A DNA stretch of 64,000 nt from positions 158,784,201-158,848,200 of the forward strand of contig CM067082.1 of the NCBI GenBank assembly GCA_034008185.1, given 5' to 3'. A model generated the notes under the pieces. That model saw nothing but the letters and a program-made list of their open reading frames with translations, made no database searches and was not told where the DNA came from. The position numbers and the translations under genes were made by a program. This DNA comes from Gorsachius magnificus. Taxonomy: Eukaryota > Chordata > Aves > Pelecaniformes > Ardeidae. This document shows, one piece after another, positions 20,702 through 33,160 of the stretch (its first letter is position 1; the number at the start of each line of letters is the position of its first letter).

Positions 20702-20733
20702 TATGCAAATCATTTAATGACCTAATTTGCATA
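20702..20733. promoter_or_regulatory. Inverted pair of octamer (POU-type) motifs in an AT-rich island
   Basis: TATGCAAAT at 20702-20710 and its exact reverse complement ATTTGCATA at 20725-20733 flank a 14-bp spacer with a TTTAATGA core. The island of about 100 bp is AT-rich inside very GC-rich DNA, 400 bp beyond the Myb/SANT-like stop. ATGCAAAT is the POU/Oct consensus; function here is inferred. Confidence 0.5.
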
Positions 20734-20799
20734 TAACCATAAACTTCTGTTAAAAAAAAAAGAAAAAGAAAAAAAATCCCCGAAAAACAGAAAAGCCGT

Positions 20800-21960
20800 C
20801 TCTGTGCGTGGACTCGGTGCTGGAGCAGCACAGTGAGGTGGGGGGGGGGGGGATCCGGGGTGAGCGGGACCTGCTTCCCGCCCCCGTGAGCCTTCCCGCG
20901 CCGCCTTCCGAAACCGCAGTCCCCTCTCGGCCGGGAGCTGTGCCGATCCGGTGGCAATGCCCGCCATGGCGCGCACGTGGCTTAATCCTGCCCTTGCAGG
21001 GTCAGCGTGGGGGGGCGGGGGATGCCATATCCTCCCCTCATCTTCCTCTCCGGGGTCCCCACGTTGGCCTCGAGGAACTTCCCGCGCCTCCGCCGGCCCC
21101 CCCCCACCCCCGGCTCCCGCCGCCGGCCGCCGGCACCCCCGGCGCGGCCTGGACTGGGGGCTTTGTTGGGATTCGGGGTCTTTTGCCCCCCCCCCGGGCA
21201 CAGCACTGAGTTTCACTCCACTTATTTTGGGGAGCCCAACACCCTGGCATCAGGGCTGCCTGCATGGTTCTGGTGTGGTGGGTACGTCCCTCCTCGGTGG
21301 CCAGTCCAGGCTGGTCGGGGCAACCTTCTGGGCTACCACCAATGCGAGCGGGGTGTTGCCGTCCGGGTGTGTTTTAGGGGTGAAATGATTTGCAGGGGGG
21401 CTGCAGGGTGGGGGAGTGATGCTTAACCACAGCCTGCTGCCCACTTTTGGGGAAAGGTGGGAAAAAAAATAAGAAATTTTGGGAATCAGAGATGCTGGAA
21501 AGTGTTTGATGGGGGCGGTGGGGTGGGGGGGGGTCTCCCGGCTGGGTGAGGGGCTTCGGCTGCCTGGGGGGGGCCACCCAGGACCCGGCAGCCCCCCCCT
21601 GCACACCCATGGGTGCGTGCACCCTCACCCGCCCACCCTGGAGCATCGTGGCCTCTCCGAAACCCCAGCAGGGTTTCACCCATGGGTGCAGCCACTCCCC
21701 GCTCGGGGGGGGGCAGGGGCTTTGCACAGCCCTGCCGGCACAAGGCCACCGCAGCCGGTGACACCGGGACCCCCCTGGCAGCCCCCGTGGTGCCATGCTC
21801 CCCTCCGCCCACCCTGGTCCCTTCCCCATCCTTGAGCTTGCAGGCGCTGCCCTTCTGGGTGCAGGCCCACGGGGATGGGGGACGGGGGGGAGATGGGGGA
21901 CCCCGTGGGGCCACGGGGGGGGGGGGGGGGGGGGGCAAAGGCGCTGCAGCCCAGCACGAC
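20800..21960. other. Intergenic DNA between convergent genes; no gene seen
   Basis: The Myb/SANT-like gene (+) and gene B (-) converge here. I see no splice-bounded exon or protein similarity. Several pure G or C runs are present (for example 20841-20850 and 21915-21934). Confidence 0.5.
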
Positions 21961-21966
21961 TTTATT
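21961..21966 (-). promoter_or_regulatory. Poly(A) signal AATAAA for gene B
   Basis: TTTATT on the plus strand is AATAAA on the minus strand, about 410 bp after the gene B stop. This gives a short 3' UTR (about 21945-22372). Confidence 0.65.
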
Positions 21967-22353
21967 CTGTATCGCATCGTCCATACAAAACTACACCCCA
22001 AGCACTGTACAGAGCGGGACGGCGCGGGGTGGGGGCAGTAAAAATAAGCAGTGGGGGCTGGGGAGCAGAGCGGCAGGCGGGGGGGGGGGGATGGCGAGGG
22101 GGGATGGGGGGGTGCGGCATGGGGGGGGGGGGGGCGCTGCTCCCCATCCTGTGCAGCGAGATTGGTAGGGGGGGAGCAGTGGGGGCTGACGAGCGTCTGT
22201 CTGTGGCGGGGGCCGGCCCCAGGTGGGGGGGGACCTGTGGGTACATGGCCCCCCCCCCCGGGGCTCCCTGTGCCCCCCACCCCGGCCGGGCGCCTGTTTT
22301 GGTAGGAAGCTGCATGGCTGGCGCCTGCCCCCGTCCCGGGGTGGGGTGTGTCA

Positions 22354-23232
<879 letters not shown>

Positions 23233-23770
23233 TCACCCGGACCGGGACCTGTCAGCATCTCCCGCTCCGGCAGCTCCCAGGGCTCGCGGACGCAGGGCTC
23301 TTCCTCCTGCTTGATCCACGACAAGAAGTCGTGCGCTGTGATCAGGGCGTCCGCGCCTGCAGGAAAGGAGGGGGACGGGGACTCATCTGAGCGGGGCCGC
23401 ATCCTGCACCGGGCAGGCTGGGGAGGCCACGGCAGCCCCGGCTCACCTGCGCAGGGGTCCACCGGCATCCCCCGCTCCTCCGCAAACTGCTGCTCCCCCA
23501 CGAAGGCCACCTCCTGCTTGATCCGGGACAGGATGTCGGAGGTGGAGATCAGCGACTCTTTTCAAGGAGAGACTCGGTTGGTGCCAGGCTGCGGCCGCCC
23601 GGCGCGACCCACGGCCAATGCACCTCAGGGTGTGGGACCCCTGGGCTCCGGCCGTGCAGGACGCCCCGTCCCACAGCAGTTACGGGGCATCAAACACCCC
23701 CCGGGGGAGATGTGGGGGACGCGTGACCGTGGCTCAGCCCCCACCCGGGGAGGGTACCTGGCAGCCCATG

Positions 23771-24120
23771 GGGAGGTGACCATGGCACAGACACAGGGAG
23801 GGTCACCCTGGGACGCCCGGGGTGGTACCTGGGACAGGCGCACATGGCACAGGACACAGGGATGGGTCACCCTGGGACAGCCCATGGGGAATGGTGACCA
23901 TGGCACAGGACACAGGGACGGGTCACCCTGGGACAGCCCATGGGGATGGTGACCATGGCACAGGACACAGGGACGGGTCACCCTGGGACAGCCGCATGGG
24001 GATGGGTGACCATGGCACAGGACACAGGGATGGGTCACCCTGGGACAGCCCATGGGGATGGGTGACCATGGCACAGGACACAGGGAGGGTCACCCTGGAC
24101 AGCCCTGGGGATGGGTGACT
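23771..24120. repeat. Minisatellite, six copies of 55-62 bp, in a gene B intron
   Basis: CATGGCACAG recurs at about 23781, 23843, 23899, 23954, 24011 and 24067, each with GGTCACCCTGGGACAGCCC and GGGGATGG. It lies in the intron between exons 24411-24520 and 23447-23557. Confidence 0.85.
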
Positions 24121-24963
24121 GCCCTTGGGGGGTGGCGGTGGGGGATGCATGGCTCTCCCAGCGATGGATGCCCAAGACCCCCGGCACATCAGTTACGGGG
24201 GATTTCTTGGGGTCACTCATGGTGGCCCCTGGTCATGCAGTGGGGAGCAGAGCCTGGCTCTGGCTTCAAAACTGCTCCCTGGGGGGCTGGGACCGCTGGG
24301 GATGGAGCAGGGACATCCCCAGGTGAGCAGCGGGGTGGGGAAACATGAGGTGGGAGGTGGCGGGGATGGGGGGGACCCGGCACTGCCCCGGCTCCCGGCC
24401 GGTGCCTCACCCGCGCAGGCGTCCGGTGGCAGCTCCCTCTGCTCCAGCTCCCTCTGCTCGGGGACGCAGGGGCCCTCCCCGCGCTCGCTGCGGGGCTGCC
24501 CCTTCTGGAGAGGGCACCGTCTGCATGGGGAGACAGCGCGGCTGGCACCGGCGGCGGGGCTGTGCCCGCCCGCCCCAATGGGACACACGGGGGGGACACA
24601 CAGGGCTGCCGGGCCCTGGCTTCTCTCCTGGCGGAGGAGCTGCCTAAATTCGGCAGGACCTCCGTGCCGGAGGCCTGTGCAGCGCAGAGGCTCAGGCCAT
24701 CGCTTTTGGGGAACGAGGACCCGCTTCAGCTGCCCAGGGCCAGGCAGCACAGGTTGCCCCGTGCAGCAGCACCAGCACGGCACGGCATGGCACGGCACAT
24801 CGCCCCGTCCCCACACACACGGCAGAAGCCACAGAGGGTTCCCTCCAACATGGGGGGCCCCGAGGCCATGGCATGTGCCGTCACCACGGGGCACCAGGGC
24901 ACCCACGGGGAGATGCAGCCATCACCCCGGCCTGTCGGGAAAGGGGCGAAAAGGGATGTTTAC

Positions 24964-25090
24964 CCAGGGAGATCAAAGCCTCATAGTTCTCCTTCACCAG
25001 GTTATTGTACAGCTCTTTCTGCCACTCCTCCAAATTCTTCCACTCCTCCGCCGAGAAGTAGACGGCAATGTCAACAAACGTCACCGGCAC
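24964..25090 (-). CDS. Gene B KRAB-A exon, intact
   Basis: A 127-nt exon encoding [17 protein letters not shown], then [20 protein letters not shown] and ALISLG. The EEW core is kept and DV reads DI. It is the best-preserved exon of gene B, with good acceptor (CCCTGCAG) and donor (GTAAACAT). Confidence 0.9.
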
Positions 25091-25186
25091 CTGCAGGGAC
25101 AAGGCCCCGGCGGCTCAGTGGCGCCCGCTCCCCAGGGAAGCCGAGGGTCCCCCCACCCGGCCTGCAGCCCCCCTGGGAGCCATTAC

Positions 25187-25568
25187 CTTGGGGACCTCGC
25201 CCCGGGGGCCGGGGGGCAGCCGCAGCACCCAGAAGTTCCTGTTCTTCAGCAGGTTCTCCACGTTCTCCAGGCGCCGCTGGAGCAGCCCGTACTCCTGGAT
25301 GAGGGTGCCCAGCACGGCCCACTTGCTCTCCAGCTGGTTCCCAAACTCCATGGCCGTCTTCTCGCAGTCCAGGAGCTTCTTCTCGGCCGTGCCGGACCGA
25401 CCCTCCAGGCTGAGCAGGCGGGTGGCGCCTCGCCTGCACCGTGGCCACCACGGTCCAGAGCGAGGCCTCGGCGGAGTGGAGCTGCGCCTCCCGCACGTGC
25501 GCCCGCTCCGGCAGCAGCGGCGGCTGCAGCGGCATCAGGTGGGGGGCCTCCACGTTCCACTCCTGTAC
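25187..25568 (-). CDS. Gene B DUF3669 exon with an internal deletion and frameshift
   Basis: The exon opens [20 protein letters not shown] and continues [12 protein letters not shown], then loses frame. The other frame resumes [19 protein letters not shown] and runs through [20 protein letters not shown] to [17 protein letters not shown]. Compared with genes A and D, about seven codons of the VERxVDAHA segment are missing, with the frame lost, near 25430. Confidence 0.8.
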
Positions 25569-26457
25569 CTGGGCCGTGGGGAAGGCACGGGTGGGAGGGG
25601 GCCCACGGTTGCCCCCCCGGGGTCACACCCGGAGCCCCAGCCCCGTGGCAGGCACCACTTCCCCCAGTTCAGAGAATTTTGGCCACCCCCGGCACCCTGC
25701 CAGGGACCCCAGCGTGCGATGCCCACCGCCACCCACCCACCCAAAGCTGGCAGCCCTGCCCTCATCCTGCCAGCCTGGGCTGTGGGAATGGCCCTGCCAG
25801 CCCTGGGCACCACTGGGGACCGCAGCGCCATGCCCATCCCCGGCCCGGGCAGGATTTGGCCCCTGGAGCAGTCAGTGCTGCCCGGGCGAGGAAGGAGCTG
25901 CTGGGGCCTGGTCTGAGCTCCAGAAGGGGACAGGGCAGGGGGGCCTGAGGGGGCAGTGAGGGGCAGCCATGGAGGGTCTGCTCCACTAGCGCCACTGGGC
26001 AGGATGCGTCCCCCCGGGCCGGCAGGGTGGGGAGGGCTTGCAGTGCAGCCACGGCAGCCACCGAGTCAGCGCCGGTCACTGTCCCCACGGGACACCGGCC
26101 AGCAGCGGGCAGGGTCACCAAGCCGTGCGGCGCGGGCAGCCGCCAGACCCACAGGGTCTCCTCCCCGGCACCCCGAACCCCCAGGCCGTGCGGGGGCTCC
26201 CCCGGGAGCAGCCGGGAGCAGGGGCAGCCTGGACCCGGGGCCTGGGGACACCGTGGGGACGCAGGGGCCACCCAGGTCAGAGGTGCCCGGAGCATCCCGG
26301 GGCTGGAGCCCGCAGGGAGCACCCCGGGGGCACCGGAGCATCCCGGGAGCACGGGGACATCCCGGGGCTGGAGCCCGCAGGGAGCACTCCGGTGCCGGTC
26401 CCGGTGCCCCGGGCCGGGCCGGGCCGCGCTTACCTGGGCGGGCGCCCACTCGGCCAT

Positions 26458-26800
26458 GGCCCCGCGGTGCTGGGCCGGGCCCCGGCGGCTGGGGCCGGGC
26501 CGCGGCGGGGAGAGCGCGGAGCGGAGCGGGGCCGCGCTGCCGCCCGCCGCCGCGCCGGGGCCGGGGCCGGTGCCGGGGCCGGGGCCGGGGCCGCTGTCGG
26601 TGCCTGCGCGCTGCGGGCCGGGCCCCGCCGCCCCGCCGAGGAGCCAGGGGCAGCCGGGGAATTGCATCCGCCTCCTCCGGGCTTGGCGGCAGCGGGCGGG
26701 GGGAGCGGCGCCGAGAGCGGAGCACTGCCGCCTACCGGTACCGGCAGCCCCGGCAGCCCCGGCAGCGCGCGCGGGGGCCGGCCCCGGCCCCGGCGGAGAG
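26458..26800 (-). promoter_or_regulatory. CpG-island promoter of gene B
   Basis: Dense CpG and G/C-box sequence directly upstream of the MAEWAPAQ ATG at 26457. It grades without a break into the 42-bp minisatellite, so the array is promoter-proximal. Confidence 0.5.
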
Positions 26801-26802
26801 GC

Positions 26803-27080
26803 GGGCACCGGCCCCGGTATCGGCACGGCAGCGGGGAGAGCGGGGCACCGGCCCCGGTATGGCACTGCAGCTGGGAGAGCGCGGGCACCGGCACCGGTAA
26901 TGGCACTGGCAGCGGGGAGAGTGCGGGCACCGGCCCCGGTATCGGCACTGGCAGCGGGGAGGGCGCGGGCACCGGCCCCGGTATCGGCACTGGCAGCGGG
27001 GAGAGTGCGGGCACCGGCCCCGGTATCGGCACTGGCACCAGCGAGAGCGCGGGCACCGGCACCGGTAATGGCACCGAGCC
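26803..27080. repeat. 42-bp minisatellite, seven copies, upstream of gene B
   Basis: GGGCACCGGCCCCGGTAT starts at about 26803, 26844, 26884, 26926, 26968, 27010 and 27052. Each copy continues with GGCACTGGCAGCGGGGAGAG. The 42-bp period (14 codons) keeps both strands open, so long open frames here are not evidence of coding. Confidence 0.9.
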
Positions 27081-27530
27081 CCGCACCGGAGAGCCGGCAC
27101 CGGCACCAGTATGGGCACCAGTTTCAGCATCAAGCCCCAGCACTGGGAGCACGGGCAAGGGCACCAGTATGGGCACCGATATCAGCACTGACCCGGTACT
27201 GGGGAGAGCACAGGCACTGGTGTCAGCACCGAGCTCCAGAACTGGCCGGGGGCCAGCATCAGCACCAAGCCCCGGCACTGGTGTGAGCACAGGCACTGGC
27301 ACGGCAAGAGCATGGGCTGGCACCAGACAGGCACTGGTATCAGCACCGACCCCTGGCACTGGTGTGGGCACTGGCACTGGTATGGGCACTGGTAGCACCA
27401 ACCCGGCCGGCACTGAGCCCCAGCACTGATACTGGCATCGGCAATGATGTCAGGATGGGCACTGGCACCAGCATCAACACCAGCATCAGCACCAGCACTG
27501 GCACCAGTACCTGCATCAGCACCCCCCCCT
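27080..27530. repeat. Degenerate GGCACTGGTATC / AGCACC repeat tract
   Basis: Short irregular repeats of GGCACTGG, CACCAGTATG and CATCAGCACCAGC continue from the 42-bp array and decay rightwards. The tract probably arose from the same expansion. Confidence 0.7.
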
Positions 27531-30500
27531 GGCCCAGTCACCCCAGGCGCGCCGGATGGGCAGGCGGGGCTCTCCCCCCCGCCTGTGGGCTGTGCTGCTG
27601 GGACCCCCCCTTCTCCCTCCAGCAAACGCCCGGTGACACCGGCGGGCTGGGAGCCCGGGCTGTGGGGCTGAGCGCTTGGCGTGGGGAGGGGAGCACCCGG
27701 CCACCCACACCAGGACCCCGTCCTGGCCAGAGGCGGGTGGGACACCCACGTGCAGGGACATACGGGGCTTGGGGGCCCCCCTTGCGCACTCACCCCAACC
27801 CCAGGACCCTTCGGTCTGACAGCGCTGGGGGCTGGTGCCAGCGTTACGGTCCTGCCTTCACGGAAACCTCCCGGGAAAAGCTCCTCCAGCACCTCGGTGC
27901 TCCAGGGTCCGTACGGGTGGGCCACGGCGGGGGCTCCCCCCTGCCAGACACGGACCGGGGTGGGAGGGCAGTGGGACAAGAAGGGTTAACGGGCTGAGCA
28001 GGCGTCACGGGAGCCCGAGCAGCCATTTCGCTCGAGGATGCCATCGCCATCGCTGCGCCGCCGCCGCGGCCCCTCCAGCGCCATGTCCCCCCGCTGGGGC
28101 ACCTGAAGCCCCCCAAAACCCCCGCGCCGTGCTCTGGCCCCTGCCCTGGGCTGGGGGACGAGGGCATCCCTGGGTCGGGGGGCACCGGCTCGGCCCAAGG
28201 CGTGAGCGGTTGGGCAGCTGGTGGTGCCCCATGGGGGCCGGGGGGCTCCCAAGGCTGGGGAGGTGGGACAGGGACCCCAAAGCTTCAGCAGCTTTTTGGG
28301 GAGCTCGTTCTCTCCGTGCAATTAAGGGGAGGGGGAGGAAATGATGGTCTTCAGTAAAATAAAAAAATAAAACCAGCTCAGGCATGCGGAGCTGCCCGAA
28401 GGCACCGGGATTCGCCTGTGTCCCCTCGCCCAGGGCTTGGCCCGCAGCGCGGCCAACACGGCTGCCGGGGACTGGGGGGCTCCGGGGGCAGCGCTTGGGG
28501 GGGGGACCGGCAGACAGGCACGGCACACGCACGTGAGCCCCCTTTCTTTGGGAAACCAGCAAATAATGGCAGTTTATTGGGTTTGGGGGGGGGGTATTTC
28601 CACTCCCCCCCTCCCCTCGTGCCCTGCAGCTCTGGGTGGGAAGGGCACGGCTGTCCCTGTGGCGTGGGGACGGGGACCGGCCGCTCTCCCCCCGCGGCGC
28701 CAGCTCCGGGCAGCAGGTCCTTGCTCACGGGGAGCGGGCGCGGTGATGGAGGCACACAGACGTGACACCTCAATGGCCGGGGGACAACAGGGACCCACGC
28801 CGTCACCGTGGCCGGCAGCAGTTTTGGGTCATAAAAAAATCTTCTCCATAAAACCTGCTCCGAGCCGCTCAGGATCGGTGACCTCAGGGACCGGGGTACG
28901 AAACCAAGCCGGTTGGGTGATGGGGGAGGAAGGAGCCGCTGTGCCACTGCTGCCGGTCCCTGGGGGCTGCAGCGGGTGCGTGTCCCTCATGTCCCCTGCC
29001 GTGGTTAAGCCACCCACCAGGCAAGGCCACCGCTGCCACGAGGGCACGGGGCCAAAAACACTGCCTGGACCCCGCAGGGGGGCTGGAGCACCCGGCGCCC
29101 CCCGCCCTGGGCAGCGAGCCCCCTGGTTTAACCTCCCCTCCCACGAGAGCGCTCGCTGGCACCGGGCTTCGGTGAGGTCGGGGGTTACGGCTGCTCCCGG
29201 GCTGTAGGAAACCACAGGGAAAATCAAGAGCCGGGCAGCGGCGCCCACCACGGCTCACCCGGGCTGGAGAGTCCCCGTGCCCGCAGCCGGCGCCGAGGCA
29301 GCGCCCGCCCGCGTCCGGAGCAGAGCAGGAGATCCCGTGCTGGGGACACGGGGAAGAAATGTAAAATATCTCTGGGGATTTCTTGGTCGCAGGGTTTGCT
29401 TCTTTTATCCCCGAGATTTTTCCAAACGCCTCCTGCCCCGCGGGTGGCATTTCCTTGGGAAGGTCCAGTGCTCCTGGGGGAAGCTTGGATCACCCGGGAC
29501 AGCGTTTGCTGAAGACCCCGGGCGTTGCGGCGGTGGGGACGGTCCGAGGCTTTGCCCCCTCAGGAGGGGCGAGGGGTGCTGGGCCAGGCGCATCCCGCGG
29601 GATCCATCAGCCCCTCTGCCTGCACCGGGATGCACCCCAGCCCGGGAGGATGCGTTCCCTCCTGCTGGGGCTCTCGGAGGGCTGGGAGCGGTGCAGGACG
29701 CGACGCCCTGCCCCACGCCGGAGCATCCCGAGCATCACCAGGATTTGGGCGAGTTTCACCCGTTTTGGGGGCTGACAGCTCGGGAGCTGCCTGCTTGCTG
29801 CCATGGACCCAGGGCTCCCTTGGTGGGGGGGGGGGGGGGGGGGGGCCCCCCAACACGCTGCACCCACCAAGCCCGCCCGCGCCGCTCGCTCCCGTCCTCT
29901 CCCTGATGTCCCTCTGTGGGCACCTGGGAGTCCCACGAGGCCGAGGGCCCAAGACCACGGTGAGGGCGCAGGACTGCTGCTGAAGCCTCTGCCCCCCCCC
30001 CCGCCCCGCAGCCCCGGGACATCCCGAGCCAGAAGCGGCATCTCTGTATTCCAGTTTCCATCCATTTCTTCCTCTTCCAGGAATTTATCCGGCTGCCTCT
30101 GAAGCAGCGGAAAGTCCCCGCACCCGCAGCGCCTTGTGGCGGGGAGGTCACCAGCACAGCAAACCCCTGCGTGAGGAGCCATCGCTTCCCCTTCGCTTTG
30201 AACCCGCTGCTCACCCCTTTCATTTGACGTCTCCCAGGCACCCTTCGCGAAACCGTTTCCAGTTCTGCCTCCAAACTGGGGCAACGGGAAGCGCCTGGGG
30301 TACACGACTGTGTGGGCACAGCCCGGATCTGCTCAGGATGGGATAGAATGGAAATTATGCACCATAAACAAGGTAAGGCCAGACCCCCCCAACGCACACG
30401 GAGAAAGGGCTCCTTTTTTGATTGCTTTTACTAAAAAGCACATGGCTTCCCAGAAAGCGCCTGTACAAGACCTCGGCTTCTGCAGCTCCGTGTTTATTCG

Positions 30501-30540
30501 CAGCACCCGCAGCCCAGGAGGCGCCAGTCGAAGGTGCAAG
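27530..30540. other. Intergenic stretch; no convincing gene
   Basis: No exon of a known family was found. Clues to unseen transcripts: AATAAA copies on the plus strand at about 28356-28370, an AATAAA on the minus strand at 28573-28578 (a possible 3' end), and a GC-rich minus-strand frame ending MALEGPRRRRSDGDG near 28020-28100 after a CTTCAG acceptor-like site. None is strong enough to call a gene. A pure G run lies at about 29826-29843. Confidence 0.4.
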
Positions 30541-30542
30541 AC

Positions 30543-30830
30543 AGAATCATGGAATGGTTTGGGTGGGAAGGGACCCCCAGAGGTCCCCCAGCCCAACCCC
30601 CCCGCAGGAGCAGGGACACCTTGAACCACATCAGGTTGCTCACAGCCCCGGCCAACCTGGCCTGGAATGGTCCCAGGGATGGGGCCTCCACCCCCTCTCT
30701 GGGCAACCCCTGCCAGGTTTCACCCCCCTCACTGGAAAGAATTTCTGCCTTAGATCCAGCCTAAACCTGCCCTGCTTCAGTTTAAAGCCACCCCCCCTTG
30801 TCCTGTCTGTTCAACCATTCCAGGCCGAGC
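30543..30830 (-). mobile_element. CR1 LINE 3' end
   Basis: Begins with AGAATCATGGAATGGTTTGG (CR1 tail reversed) and shows the standard CR1 3' UTR blocks: CAGGAGCAGGGACACCTTGA, CTGGGCAACCCCTGCCAGG, and GAAAGAATTTCTGCC. 5'-truncated. Confidence 0.9.
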
Positions 30831-31424
30831 CGAGGCTCCGTCGAGGCAAGATTCCTGCCAGCATCAGCGGGACGGGCAGGAGGGGCTATTTTAGAAGGGA
30901 GCTTTCCAAGCTGGATCTCTGCATGAACATCCCTGCGCTTTTCCTCTCCCAGGCAGGAGACACTTCGCTCTATCCCTGAGCCTCTTCCACGTTTTTGCTG
31001 CGTTTCGGATGCGCTCAGCATTTGGAGCAAGCGACCCGCTAACACGCTGCCCTCGCCTGGGACGCCCGCGCCGCCTGCGTGGCCTCCGTCTCCGTTTAAT
31101 CCCTTGCCTCTGCTTCCACCCCTGTTGGCGACTGTTTGTGTTTCAGGTGCGTACGAAGTCTCAGCTTTGAGCAACCGCCCCTGCCCGGCCGAATGCTCCT
31201 TGGCTCTGCGCTTGCGAGCGGGGGAAGGAGGCAGAGCTTCCCGCGCCCGGTTCTTTCACCCAGGGTTTCCTGCCAGCAGCCCCTGAGCGTGCAGCAAGCC
31301 TGCGACCGGGGGACAGCCCCGCCATTCCAGGTGTTCTCCAGCTGTTCCACAGCGGGAACCGCGGGCTTGGCAGGATGCAGGATCCTTTGCGGGATTTGCT
31401 CCACAAGGAATCGCCGCACTCCAA

Positions 31425-31861
31425 AGAATCATAGAATCACTTTGGTTGGCAAAGCCCTTTCAGCTCCCCCAGCCCAACCGTTCCCCTACCCCTGCCATCC
31501 CACCCCCAAACCCCGGCCCTCAGCACCGCCTCTGCCCGGCTGTTCAATCCCCCCAGGGCTGGGGACTCGACCCCTTCCCTGGGCAGCCCCTTCCAGCCCC
31601 TGACAGCCCTTGGGGGAAGGAATTGTTCCCCAGGGCCAACCTCACCCTGCCCTGGCACAACTTGAGGCCGGTGCCCCTCGTCCCATCGCCCCTTCCCTGG
31701 GAGCAGAGCCCGACCCCCCGGCCCCCCCCCCTCAGGCAGTCCCCCCCCGGGGCCCCCCCCCGGCCAGGGCCCTGCCGCCCCGCCCTGCTGGCCACACCAC
31801 TCCTGATCCAAGCCAGGATGCCGCTGGCCCTCTTGGCCACCTGGGCACCCTGCTGGCTTGT
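31425..31861 (-). mobile_element. CR1 LINE 3' end, GC-rich subfamily
   Basis: Starts AGAATCATAGAATCACTTTG and runs to the decayed [13 protein letters not shown] segment of ORF2. Nearly identical over a few hundred bases to the copies at 3300-3850 (same strand) and 50229-50815 (opposite strand). It lies close to the THAP exon, on the same strand. Confidence 0.9.
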
Positions 31862-32048
31862 ATCCATCCGCCTGCTTCCTCAGAGTGCTTCAGGTGCAAA
31901 CCCTCCTTCCATTTCAGGGAAGCAAACACAACAGCCAACACCTTCATCACCCTTGGGCGCTCAGGATTCCGGATTCGTTTTCGTGTTTTATTACTCATCC
32001 CAGCACAGAAGCTTCGAGGGGTACCAACGAGCCAGCTCCCACCTTCAC

Positions 32049-32319
32049 CCAAAATGAATTTTTTGGGAACAGCTTCTTTCAGCAGGCGCCGGGTTTTTTT
32101 CCTCCTTTCCAAGGGGTGAGTTTCAAAAGAACTGTCCTCAAAATGCTTCGAACACAGGCGCTGGTGCTTGGACGGCCCTCCCATGTCCCGGCCCATGCTG
32201 TGAATCCGCTGCTTCAAGAGAGGTTGATTTTGTAAGGGAAAGCCATAGAAGGTAACGGGACTGTTCCCGTACGCCCCGCTGGTGGCATTCTGACAGTTCA
32301 GCGCCGCGCAATAAACCAT
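32049..32319 (-). CDS. THAP-domain protein, first coding exon
   Basis: Encodes a THAP zinc-binding domain (C2CH) at the protein start: MVYCAALNCQN, FYGFPLQNQPLLKQ, RLCSKHFEDSSFE and KEAVPKKF, giving the C-x4-C ... C-x2-H spacing and the AVPxxF ending. THAP domains bind DNA and are shared with P-element transposases. The ATG at 32319 begins the domain as usual, and the exon ends at a GTGAAG donor (32048) in phase 1 after 90 codons. The tryptophan normally found in the LLKQW segment reads arginine (CGG). I could not find the downstream exons, so the protein is partial here. The CR1 copy at 31425-31861 lies just downstream. Confidence 0.8.
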
Positions 32320-32399
32320 CGTGAAATGAGAAACAGGAACAAACCCAAACCCAACGTGCCGAGAGGAGGGTTTAAAGAGTTTCTAATCAACTTCAGCGT

Positions 32400-33073
32400 T
32401 AAATGGGCCTAAACTTCTCAAGGAGCACAAAGGGGTTTGAAAAACAGAAGGAGCTGAGGTCACAGAGAAGTGAAACACGGTGCTGAACCTCCCTGCCTGA
32501 GACACAGAGCTCACGGAGAGGAGGAGTCAGGTCCCCCTTCACAGCGCGCGGCTTCCCCGCTCCAAAGCGTACAACCTGAAAGGCAAAAATATTTAAAAAA
32601 AGCCCCAAACAATCAGCTTAACGAACCGTTACCACACAGATTTAGGTTTAAAGTAACTTTCTGCTCCAGACACATTATGTATGCACTGCACTAAGTTGCG
32701 GATCCATGAGGAATCCTCCCACGCTCCGTGACAGAGCTCATTGGGCAGCCAGGAGGCAGCAACAAAAGGGCGACAGCCAAATAACTTGCAAAAAATTAAG
32801 ACTTGGGTTTCCACGTGGGGTTGGAACAAGGACTTCACCATCGGGCCGGCTGCGTGGTGGAGAAAGGAGCCTTGGGAGAGGAGATCTTTGGGCAGAGACG
32901 GTGAAAAGAGGAGAACACGGCAAAGAGGCACTGTTAGAACAGGACGATGAGAGAAATCATCAGGGCACGCACCCGCAAAAAGAACCCAGGAAGGGGAAGG
33001 GCTCTGCGGAGCACACGGGGGACGGTTCTGGAAAGAGGCACAGCCCAGATGGAACGCTGGGAACTGCCCCCAG
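32400..33073. other. Probable 5' intron of the THAP gene; no exon seen
   Basis: Moderately AT-rich sequence without recognisable exons, lying between the THAP coding exon and the GC-rich promoter at 33.5 kb. An untranslated exon could begin after the GATTAG near 32385 on the minus strand, but this is weak. Confidence 0.35.
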
Positions 33074-33160
33074 CATAGAATCGTAGAAACACTTTGGTTG
33101 GAAAAGGCCTTTAAGATCACCGAGTCCAACCTTTAACCTCACCCTGCCGTCCCATCACCC
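33074..33160 (-). mobile_element. CR1 LINE fragment, extreme 3' end
   Basis: Starts CATAGAATCGTAGAAACAC and continues TTGGAAAAGGCCTTTAAGAT and GAGTCCAACC, then ends after about 85 bp. Same strand as the THAP gene. Confidence 0.85.

Noticed and set aside
26038..27429. 463-codon plus-strand open frame
   Set aside because: Crosses the gene B first exon antisense and the 42-bp array; openness is explained by repeat period and GC bias.
27182..27979. 265-codon minus-strand frame with VRVWQGGAPAVAHPYGPWS
   Set aside because: The left part looks protein-like, but it runs into repeat sequence, lacks splice support and resembles no family I know.
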